A DNA stretch of 64,000 nucleotides from Thamnaconus septentrionalis (lineage: Eukaryota; Chordata; Actinopteri; Tetraodontiformes; Monacanthidae). The first letter of the stretch is position 1, and every line of letters begins with the position of its first letter. The position numbers and the translations under genes were made by a program. Location of the stretch: contig CM020514.1 of NCBI GenBank assembly GCA_009823395.1, forward strand, positions 942,881 to 1,006,880, given 5' to 3'. The notes under the pieces are model-generated. The model searched no databases, was not told where the DNA came from, and saw nothing but the letters and a program-made list of their open reading frames with translations. This document shows, one piece after another, positions 55,134 to 64,000 of the stretch.

Positions 55134-55657
55134 CTGGAGCAGAGAAAAGGTTGGAGAAGAAAACATCAGTGTGACAGTGTGAGCATCATTTTCTCTCCAC
55201 AACTTTTCAGCTGCTGTGGTGAAGCTGCTGTGTGACTGTTGGCTCTCAACGTCCCTCAGTGAATCTTCTCACTGGAGGTCCTGACATGATCTCAGAGGGA
55301 GAAGTGAAGGAGGTGCAGGTGGACAGTCTTACTGTGATCAGTCTGGGTGTGACTGGCAGGTTGCAGTGCTGCTCCACACCCACCACTCTTCTTCCTCCTC
55401 TTCCTCCTTCTGTGGATGGAGACACTTTGATCAACTCGTCACTTTTTAATCTTTGTTCATTGAAATTCTTCATTTTGTCTTTGACATGAACTTTATTTTA
55501 ATCTTTGGCTCTAAGTCAGCTCTAATTCCCATGATGCTCTGCTCCCAGTCTGCCCAGTAGAAATGATTTCATCAGCTCTGGTCAGTTTTGAAGTCAACAC
55601 TGGGTTGTGTTTCTCTCCAGTGATGCTTGTTTGGCTTTGGACTGAACTGGATTTCAA
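55134..55657. other. 5' flank of NLR copy 2 (duplicated with 5776-6271)
   Basis: Near-identical to the copy-1 flank; no coding exon recognised. A (CA)n tract follows at 55726-55757. Confidence 0.7.
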
Positions 55658-55719
55658 CACTTTGAAATGTGAAGGAGCTGCAGTGTCAACACTGACGTCA
55701 CTGGATCCAGCTTTACATT

Positions 55720-55758
<39 letters not shown>

Positions 55759-55964
55759 GTAAGTTTTCTTAAGGTGTCTCAGTAGGTCCAGGTTCATTAC
55801 TGAAGTCTAGAGGATGATCTTGGAGTGGTGACTCTTCAGAGACTCACAGCTGAACCCTGGAGACGCTGCTGCTCCATCCTCCTCTTCCTCCACTTGAGCA
55901 CTCATCCTCTGAGCTGGAGGTCAAACAGGAAGTGAGGCAGTGAGCTCAGAACACTCTTGCTGTG

Positions 55965-57009
55965 TCTCAATTCAGGGTCTGCACCCTTCAAACCGAGTGT
56001 CCTCCGTCTGAAGGAAGCGTTCTTCGAGTACCCTTCGAGTCCCCAGCCTAGAAGGACAGACCAAACCCCGCCTCCACGGGACAAGCCTTCGCGCAGTGCT
56101 GTGATGCAACTTCCTTTCAAAATGCGTACTTCAAGGATGCAGACGCTTACTGTGTCTCAATTCAGGGCGCGAAGGCTTGCCCCAATTCCCAAGGGTGCTT
56201 AGGACGCTCAAAATGCGTACTCGGAAATACGCGCTCGTTTTAGCCAATTCCAGGGATGCACCGCTACTGTCCTTCGCGTGCTTATGTATCCCATGATGCT
56301 TTGAGTTCTGCTGCAAAGCAACGTTTTTATTCAGTCAGTCAGGACTCACCTCCTGCTCCTCTCACCATTTCTGTTGCTGCTTCAAAATGGAGTCGGACTG
56401 AACACACCTTTGCTGTGTCTCAATTCAGGGTCTACACCCTTCAGACCGAGTGTCCTCCGTCTGAAGGAAGCGTTGTTCGAGTACCCAGCCTGGAAGGACG
56501 GACCAAACCCTGCCTCCCCGGTAACCACTCGGGACAGTCTAGCCTTCGGCGTATTTCCTCGTTTCGTCACCGCCGTTCCCTCCGGCTGGCCAACCCCGGA
56601 AGTGACGTTTTTATAGTATCAAGCTAACCATTGGTTCGCCATCTAACGATGCCGTTGGATGATCAAATAAGTAAAATCCTACGTTAAAAACTGGATACTT
56701 TATGTGAAACTTCAATACTTAAATTTATACGTCGTGTCTTTGCCAGAACATGCCGCTAATTTCAGCTGACTTTCCAGGATCCTACGATGCTTTGCAGCAG
56801 CACGCAAAGCATCATGGGATACATAAGTACGCGAAGGATAGTAGCGGTGCATCCTTGGAATCGGCTAAAACGAGTGCGTATTTCCGAGTACGCATTTTGA
56901 GTGTCCTAAGCACCCTTGGGAATTGGGACAAGCCTTCGCGCAGTGCTATGACGCAACTTCCTTTCAAAATGCGTACTTCAAGGATGCAGACCCTGAATTG
57001 AGACACAGC
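55965..57009. mobile_element. Nested inverted-repeat DNA elements (GCTGTGTCTCAATTCAGGG family)
   Basis: The terminus TGTGTCTCAATTCAGGG occurs in forward orientation at about 55970, 56150 and 56411, and inverted (CCCTGAATTGAGACACAGC) at 56990-57008. The outer pair bounds the cluster. The block 56150-56320 is the reverse complement of about 56770-56985 (shared CATGATGCTTTG, GCACCGCTACT, GTATTTCCGAGTACGCATTT). 55968-56045 is repeated directly at 56409-56490. This looks like one non-autonomous TIR element with at least one related element inserted in it. No transposase. TSD unclear (CTT on the left, CCTT on the right). Confidence 0.75.
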
Positions 57010-58040
57010 CCTTGACCTTCTGTACCTGCTGCTGCTGATCGTTGCAGCTCCTCCCAGAGTCTCTTATCAGAACCAAGGTTCAGGCTGCCTCAGTGGCTCC
57101 GGAGACTCAACCAGAATTCACTGTATCACTGATGATGTGTTGTGTGTGTGTGACTGCCTCTGACAACTGACACCTCAGAAATATAGATGATATTTCAATA
57201 GTGTTGGAGGAGGAGCATCTAAACATCAGGGGTCATGAAGTGCAGTGATGTCATCATGAGCAGGCTGTTGTGTTTTTGCTGGGACAGAATCAGTGTCTGT
57301 GGCCAGTGGCATGTGAGACTGGATCAGTCACGTGAAGAAGGTTCATTAACACACAGTCCATCTGAAAATATAGATGACAAAGTAAATGGATTTCAACAGA
57401 AACTGTAAACTTCCTGCTCTGTCACTTCCTGTCGTCTTTCACCAGACCACAGAGACTCTTTCCACTGACTGATACAATACAGACATAGAAAATCAACAGA
57501 CATAGAATGTCGCTTTTTTTTCCCCCTCATGGCCAAAAAAATGTAAAAAATACTTTAATTTGCCCAGATTGCATCGTCACCAACATGTTATCAGAGTTTA
57601 GCACGAGACAGAGCTATTCCAAGCAAAATCCAAAGAAGAAGGGGAAGAAGAAGAAGAAGCAGCATTTATTAATCCCACATTGGGGAAATTTGCAGTTTGT
57701 CTTTTTTTTTCTGGGACAAAATAAAATTCAAAAAGTCCTTGAAACAGCCTGAAACTGAGGTAAATGAGCGTCCTGTCATTGTTGAGACAGAGTGGAAGGA
57801 GGCAAACCAAGACTTGCATGAAAACTCTGAAATCACTTCTACTGATGTTTTGGGGCTGTTGGAGCTAAAAATGGATCTTTATCTGTTGTTGGGACTCCAA
57901 CCTCCAACCACAGGAACGATCAGTCAGCACTCTTCCACCCTGAGCCATCAGCTGACTCTTGAAGTACATCCACTGCTACATTTATCCTTGGTTTTGGAGC
58001 CATTGACCTTCAAAATGGATCTCAGTCCATGGTGGGACTT
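57010..58040. other. Unassigned, with a LINE 3' tail scrap
   Basis: 57648-57700 contains 'tttattaatcccacattggggaaatt', resembling the Rex1-type 3' end at 18425-18470. The plus-strand open stretch 57697-58191 has no recognised domain. Nothing else seen. Confidence 0.45.
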
Positions 58041-58044
58041 GATC

Positions 58045-58115
58045 CAACAACCTTGTGATTCACAGTCAGTTGTCTTATCTACTGAGCCGTCTGTGGGCTG
58101 CAGCTCCTGGAGAAC
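58045..58115 (-). repeat. tRNA-derived repeat head
   Basis: The complement reads GGCTCAGTAGATAAGACAAC, CTGACTGTGAATCAC and GTTGGATCAAGTCCC: degenerate A and B boxes in tRNA spacing, sharing CTGACTGTG with 58374-58450. Confidence 0.45.
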
Positions 58116-58373
58116 TGATTTAAGCTCTTCTCTGAAAATCGGAAAAAATCTATACATGATGTTGTTTTTTTCCAAGTACAAAGAATTTTAAATACTTTAA
58201 TAAAATGCTCTAGTCAGTCCAAAATGCACCGAAACTAAAAGTCCTGTGGGAGCTTAGCACGAGACAGCGCTACACCAAGCAAAATCTCAACATGTCTGAA
58301 AATCAGAAAAAAAAAACACATACTATAGTATAAAGTACAAATATATATAGTAAAAACTTGGTCATCTGGTACC

Positions 58374-58450
58374 AACTGGGATTTGAACCCACATCTTCTA
58401 CAACCACAGTCAGAGGTTTAGCCTACTGAGCTAACCACCTTGCTAGCCTG
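58374..58450 (-). repeat. tRNA-like sequence, probably SINE-derived
   Basis: The complement has TTAGCTCAGTAGGCTAAACC (A box), loop CTGACTG (would be anticodon GAC) and GTGGGTTCAAATCCCAG (B box). Acceptor and anticodon stems pair poorly, so I call it a tRNA-derived repeat, not a gene. Confidence 0.5.
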
Positions 58451-58577
58451 AGGACTGTGGAGGTCAATTGGTCACCCTGTTCATACAGCCTATTATACAT
58501 TCCACTGCTTATGGTAAACACATGACTATAAACTGTTTTATTATATTATACAGTGACCTATATGTAACCAACTGATA

Positions 58578-58640
58578 TTCATTCATTCATTCATTCATCT
58601 TCTATACCCGCTTATTCCTTTTCAGGGTCACGGGGGCATT
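58578..58640 (-). mobile_element. Truncated SINE 3' end
   Basis: (TTCA)n, TCTTCTATACCCGCTTATTC and CAGGGTCACGGGGG, the complement of the 3' end of the SINE family at 7237-7608. Confidence 0.8.
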
Positions 58641-61137
58641 TGATATGTCCATGTTTATTGTGCATAATATATAAGTTCATTTGAGGAGTCGCGGTCGCAG
58701 CACTGAGACCGTTTTTATTGCGTTGTTTTACGTGCTTTTCTTTTAAATGTGTACGTTGCAGAGACGGTCGGTGGAGGTGTGCTGTACTGGACTTATTTTT
58801 ATTTTTTTTATTTTCTTTGTACAGAAAATAAATTCAGTCAACAAGTCGACTTGCATATGTCTGCGCCTCGTTGTTCATAACCAAAGACACAACGTAAAAT
58901 TCGTAGCGGAGGCAGTGTCAAGCCGAACCGGCTACATAAATATGATTGATTTGATGGCGATATGATCTTCTATTATTCATCACTGATGAGGAAATTAGTT
59001 GAAGAATCTTTGGTTTTGGTAACTTATTGTCCTTTGTTGTGTGTCTGTGTCGCTGCTCCATGTTTGTCAGTGTGTGTCACTGAGGCCTCTAGTTCTTTGC
59101 TTTCTCTTCACCTGTTGCACTCCAACTGCTCCTGGGAGCCACAGCCACACTTGATGCACCCTGGCAGAGAGAGAGGGCCGTGGCTGCACTTCAACTCAAC
59201 ACAGCGTCATGTGATTTCAGAGAACTGGGAGCAGAAACACTGATCAGAGAATCTAAGAATCATAAAATATCACAAGAGCAGCTCAAAGTCCAAGTGCTTC
59301 TCCGTCAGGCTGCATGTTGGCTGGAGGCAGCAGCAGCAGCAGTAGGCTTGTCTTGCAAGAAATTGTTTTAACAGGTGACACCGGAAGAAGGGATGGATCA
59401 TTTGGCTCCCTGCCAAATAAGGACTTGTTTCTTCTCATTATCAGTAATCAGAGTGCAGCGCCTCCAACCTTCACTGGATGAAGAAACCACACTGTCTAGG
59501 TTGGGGCAGTTGGACACTGTTGCTGAGTTTAACATTTAACCTTTTTATTACAGGCAACCAAGAAATTTTGCTAGTGCATTAACATGTATGAAAAAAAACC
59601 AAAATAGAGCTCTTCAAATATTAATAAGATAATAAAAAAAAATAATAATAAAGTTCAAAAGAAAGTGTCAAATTCTCCTATGTCAGGAGATAAAGAATGT
59701 GGTTTGTGTGGTGTGTGAAAAGTCAGTCTGTTGTCAGTCACTTCAATGTCTGTCGCTTCCAGTGTGTCTGTCTGTTCTGCTATATCTATCTATTTTACTA
59801 CCCGGCTAGATTTTTGTGATGAACGCTCTTATCTGTCAATGTGGAATGAGTAGGTGTTGATGTTCCTCGGAGTTGATCCCGTTCTCCTTTGGACGTCACG
59901 TCGCTCGCTTGGCTCGCCACTGAAGCGCGGAAGGTTCAGAATCACGCTGCTCAATCTTTATTCCAGCCAAAGAGTAAAACCAATCTATACATGGTGCACA
60001 ACACATTCAATTACTAATTACTCACATTCATTATGACACTACTATTCCTATTGATTCTCCACAAGCTCATATTCAAATGCAACATACATATACACATAAC
60101 ATCACCATTTGTATTTTAACAGGGTTTTAATTCACTTTTTAATTGGATATTTATTTTTTAAACTGTATGAATTTACTTGTTTTAATAAACTTATATATTT
60201 AATTAGCTTCAATGAAAATTATATGAGGTATTTAGGGTAATATATCAAAAATAATACCATCATAGGCTCAGCAATATTTTTACCTCAGTCCCCATAGTTC
60301 AATATAATGGCATCAACACACTAATGTATTGCTGGCATGGTAGTAGCTAAACCAGCTAATCATTTGCTCCTGCATTAAGCACCAGAGCATGTGCTTCGGC
60401 TAGCTAATGATGCTAATCGCGACTAGCATTAGCCCGGTAGCTAGCGTCCTCTAGAAGTTGCTTGTACACATTATACAATGATACAAAGTACCACTGTGGG
60501 TTGAAACATTAAATGCTAACACCGCAACTCCGACTGGTTTATACCGAAAATATTCATGTGAAATATATTTACAATGAGCAAACACAAATAGGCTAAACAC
60601 GAGGCTTTGCCCCTGTTCAAGTTCAACTCGCTACCATGTTAACTGGCTACCTTTGTTTATTCGCATCTGTAGTTGCCCTAGCTACAGTAGATGTTAGCGG
60701 AGGTCAAAACCAGGAAGTGATTTCGTCTTGCCGTCCTCGGCGCTGCCTGTTGGTAAATTATTTTTTTTCCCGAAGCCGCGTACAAGTTGCACTTTTCCCG
60801 TTTTCGGAACATATTGAACGAGAAATGTCATGTAATCCAGTCGTGCTTCAAACTATTTGCTGTAGTCTGATGTCGCAAGTGCTGATTTAGTATCGGAAAT
60901 GATAAGATCACATCCCCTTTCCATGTTTGTCCTCAATAATAAGAACGGCAATTATTAAACAAATAAATGCATATTTATTTAAAAAAAACAAAAAAACAAC
61001 AACTTTGCATGTGTCTTCCTTTTATTGACAGGTCAAACAAACAATGAATGTATAATAATGAACCCAACATATAATAATGGGGGTAAACGATACGGACAAC
61101 GACGATAATAGACACAAAGTTAAGGACCCGACAAAGG
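58641..61137. other. No recognisable gene
   Basis: 2.5 kb. 59120-59340 is an inverted counterpart of 6895-7035. Otherwise AT-rich DNA with a few unsupported open stretches. No RNA gene or complete repeat was identified. Confidence 0.5.
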
Positions 61138-61216
61138 CGGGGATTGAACCCACAACCCAGGAAGGAAAAAAAAGACATGAAGTGCACCACGCTCCTCGCT
61201 ATTCCACCAGCTCCCT
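61138..61216 (-). repeat. tRNA-like (B-box) element
   Basis: The complement has GGGAGCTGGTGGAATAGCGA (A-box-like) and GTGGGTTCAATCCCCGCC (B-box), separated by a T-rich insertion. The spacing is longer than in a standard tRNA. Possibly a decayed tRNA or SINE head. Confidence 0.4.
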
Positions 61217-61545
61217 TGTGAGCGGCGGCGCAGCAGCCCAAAATAGGATGACGTCGCCAGTCGCACGGGCAGTAATCGCCCAGATCAACTTGCTGCCCAC
61301 TTATAAGTTGTTTCCTGAGCTTATTCAGAACTTATGAGCAATTTGACTTTCTTATCAAAGAGCGAACCCTTAAGCTTCACACCAACCCTAAAACACCAGT
61401 AAAACACATTGTGTACGTCGCCGTAGCTTCACTTTGAGGCATGACTGTCAACAGTGCGCTACTGTCTGTGCCCACCTCACCCCGCCCCCATTTTGAATGC
61501 CTCAAAACCAGCAATAGACTTCGTCCTGTTTTTTTTTTTATTGAG

Positions 61546-61617
<72 letters not shown>
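61546..61617. repeat. (TG)n microsatellite, ~36 units
   Basis: An uninterrupted GT run, the longest pure dinucleotide tract in the window. Confidence 0.95.
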
Positions 61618-61789
61618 CATCCTCCTCCTTCATGCCAGAGAAATATCAGCTGTTTCCTACATTGACTGATGTGCTTTTGAAACTTTGATCTTGTCTTCAT
61701 GGTGTTGACTTTCTAAATGTCTGTGGTGAATACATGGAGATCTTGACAGAAGAGAAATCTACTAACAAGCAGAGACTTTATCTGGATTG

Positions 61790-62340
61790 TCTTGTTGCTT
61801 TATTGCTTCAATCCAACACTTGATCATTGACTTGACATTGTTGTGCAATATAGACTGATGGCATATTTCATGACTGATTGATTGACTATTGTCACATTGA
61901 GCCAACAAGCAGAATTAAAAGACAAAATTCTCTCACAATATTTACATCCATTCATCTGATTGTTGACAAACGGATCCACAGTCAGAAGGTTGATCAGATG
62001 GATGAGTTGTTGAAAGGTCAAAGGTCAGGAAAGGTCCAGAGTGGAAACAGACCTCAGCTGTGTTTCCACAGTAATAAAGTTGTCATGTGGACTAATGACA
62101 CATTATGAATCTGTGGGATGAATGGGCTGCAGAGGAAGAGAAACAACGTGGCACAAACATCCATCAGCCGTGGAGACAAACATCAGGTGGACAACAGTCA
62201 CCAGGAACACACACAGAAAGTGGCGTCCAGGCCCTGCCCAACCTGTTTGACTGACAGCCGGAGATACTTGGCAACAAACGTGAAGACAGAAGAAGAATCA
62301 AAGGTGAGAATTCAGCTCAGAGTCTCTCTGACAACTTCAG
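61790..62340 (-). other. 3' flank of TRIM copy 2, holding the empty L2 site
   Basis: It is the reverse complement of 38662-39059 plus 44213-44395. At about 61950-61965 the sequence reads straight through ATGGATGTAAAT (on the complement) with no LINE, giving the pre-insertion allele. Confidence 0.85.
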
Positions 62341-64000
62341 TCACACTTTCATCAACTCAGCTGAACAACCTGGACCAACACCAAGTCCAACATGTAGCGG
62401 CTGAGTGAAGGAGGTCTGGACTCTGTGGAGGAGCTCCATGGTTCCAGAGACGCTGTAGAAGGACAGAAGACCTGCTGTGTGGTCCAGGTACACTCCCACT
62501 CTGGAGGACCAAGGACCTGAGACATCAGTCCTGATGTTGTTGTGAAAAAACACATATTCACATGAGAAACAATATAAACTCCAGGATTTGTTATTTAATC
62601 AAAATATACTTCCATTTGACCCTCCTGCTCTGCTGATGTTCCTGTAGGCCACTGCTACACCAAACCAGTCCCCTCTCCACTCCACCTCCCAGTAACATCG
62701 TCCAGTCAGACCTTCTCTACTCAGGACCTGCAGCCTGTCAATGAATCTGTCTGGATGATCACAATAAGACTGAACTTCCTTCATGATTGTCACTTTTCTG
62801 TTCTCCTCAGATAATAACAACCATTTGTTCACTGTGTTTGGAACCAGAGTGATTTGACGGTAATACATATCTGAGGAAGTCCTCTCTTCTCCTGGGTTCT
62901 GGTTCTGGTTCTGGCAGTAGAACATTAACGTTGCTCACTGCCCGTGAGATGTTTGTCTGAGTCTCCATCAGAACTTGCTGTATTTCATCTCTCAGCTTGG
63001 TCACAGCTGCTGCCACATCCTCAAAGTATCTCAGAGGACGGATCTCCAGGCTGGAGGAGTCTGGAGACGGACTGAGTGCTGGCAGTGAGGGGAACTTGTG
63101 GAGAAACTGGCTGTGGTCCAGTGTGTGTGAGATCTTCTCCAGCTCAGCGTCTCTCCTCTTCAGCTTCATCATCTCCTGCTCCAACTTCTTCTGAAGATCG
63201 TTGACTCCACTCACTGCTGCCCCCTGTGTGGGTCTGACCTGCTCTTCCATCTTAGAGCGTCCTTTCTCCAGCAGACCAATCATCTGGGTGAAGATGTCCT
63301 CACTGTCCTTCACTGCTTTATCAGCAGAGTCGTTGATGGACTCCACCTCCTTCTGAAGCACCTTCAGGTCTTCCTCTGTGTGCTGGATCTTCTGCTGGAT
63401 CTTCTGCCTGGTCTCCTCAAGCTCTCTCTACCTCTCAGTCCTCTCAGCTGCTGCTGCCACTGTCTGATGACCTTGATGTTCATCCATGCAGCATAAACCA
63501 CAGATGATCTTCTGATCATTGTGGCAGAACATCTTCATCACCTCATCATGACGAGGGCAGATGTTCTCCTGGAGCTCCTGGCTGGGTTCCACCAGCTTGT
63601 GTCTCTGTAGGGGAGCAGAATCACGATGAGGCTGGAGGTGAGAGTAACAGTAGGAGGCCCGACAGTCCAGACAGGATTTGAAGGCCTTCGGTTTCCTCCC
63701 AGTGCAGACATCACAAGCCACATCTCCAGCTCCAGCATAGCAGTGATCAGCAGGTGCAGCTTGGAGTCCAGTCTTCTTCAGGGTCTCCACTAGAGCTGCT
63801 AACAGGGTGTTCTTCTCCAGGACAGGCCTTGGTGTGAAGGTCCTCCTACACTGAGGGCAGCTGTAGACTCTCCTCCTCTGCATCCCAGTGGTGTTGGAGA
63901 CACTTCCTGCAGTAGCTGTGTCCACAGGAAGTGGTCACTGGATCCTTGAGAAGATCCAGACAGAGGCAACAAGAGAAGGTTTCTGGGTCCAACTGAGACA
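62341..64000 (-). pseudogene. TRIM copy 2 (RING-B-box-coiled coil-PRY-SPRY), pseudogene, 5' end off window
   Basis: Minus-strand TRIM related to the fish finTRIM/TRIM25-like expansions, read from RING to SPRY without introns. [28 protein letters not shown], then (after a frameshift at about 63870-63890) [17 protein letters not shown]-boxes: [50 protein letters not shown]. Coiled coil: KEVESINDSADKAVKDSEDI. PRY/SPRY: ITLVPNTVNKWLLLSEENRK, GLTGRCYWEVEW, VGVYLDHTAGLLSFYSVS, stop at 62341. Lesions: RING frameshift; CAG-to-TAG nonsense at 63428-63430 after AERTER; frameshift near 62870; TGA near 62600 where copy 1 has GGA (Gly). The intact family protein would be an E3 ubiquitin ligase. The start codon lies beyond 64000 or is lost. 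Confidence 0.85.

Noticed and set aside
60636..60890. 84-codon plus-strand frame with a hydrophobic start
   Set aside because: The N-terminus could pass for a signal peptide, but there is no conserved domain, no exon support and no neighbours; chance cannot be excluded.

Overview
The window is vertebrate nuclear DNA, almost certainly from a ray-finned (teleost) fish. The evidence is two FISNA-NACHT NLR genes of the fish NLRC3-like type with their typical phase-matched ~174 bp LRR exons, two TRIM genes ending in PRY-SPRY (B30.2), and a teleost repeat spectrum: Rex1/Babar-like and L2-like LINEs, a DIRS-like tyrosine-recombinase retrotransposon, PIF/Harbinger and hAT elements, a V-SINE/Mermaid-like SINE ending in (ATGA)n, and very long (CA)n tracts. 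The species cannot be named from the sequence. It is a gene-poor, repeat-rich immune-receptor cluster. I see no bacterial-type operon and no CRISPR array.

Layout. 1-2.0 kb: decayed hAT and other repeats. 2.3-5.8 kb, minus: NLR copy 1 (one LRR exon, one FISNA-NACHT exon), disabled by at least three lesions. 6.7-13.7 kb: a probable Penelope-type fragment, a SINE with a 15 bp target duplication, microsatellites, a ~120 bp tandem repeat, a GC-rich block, then unassigned DNA. 13.7-15.5 kb, minus: decayed spliced gene with a retroviral-type integrase core. 15.96-16.94 kb: non-autonomous Harbinger-like element. 17.2 kb: tRNA-Lys(CTT)-like sequence. 18.4-25.7 kb: two Rex1-like LINEs on the minus strand, the first carrying three separate DNA-transposon insertions, with a Harbinger transposase gene between them. 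26.7-31.9 kb, minus: degraded DIRS-like element. 31.9-33.2 kb: second copy of a TIR element, with a solo LTR nested in it. 33.2-37.4 kb, minus: decayed multi-exon zinc-finger/cysteine-cluster gene resembling HMGXB3/KDZ-associated proteins. 37.9-38.7 kb, plus: C-terminal half of a TRIM with an open PRY-SPRY. 39.06-44.21 kb: full-length L2-like LINE with a 7 bp target duplication. 45.5-47.0 kb: second, truncated L2 copy. 47.8-55.1 kb, minus: NLR copy 2 with five LRR exons and one FISNA-NACHT exon, also frame-broken. 56-57 kb: nested inverted-repeat elements. 62.3-64.0 kb, minus: TRIM pseudogene running off the window.

How the parts relate. NLR copies 1 and 2 are a duplication covering the NACHT exon, one LRR exon, the introns between and ~0.5 kb of 5' flank. 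TRIM copies 1 and 2 are an inverted duplication, and copy 2 preserves the empty insertion site of the L2-like LINE found beside copy 1. NLR and TRIM genes are both innate-immune families expanded in fish. Here nearly every member is broken, so this part of the cluster looks like a graveyard of duplicated receptors opened up by transposons. The best-preserved reading frames are the L2 ORF1 (SGNH-hydrolase-like, 312 codons), the endonuclease frame of the second L2 copy and the TRIM-1 PRY-SPRY.
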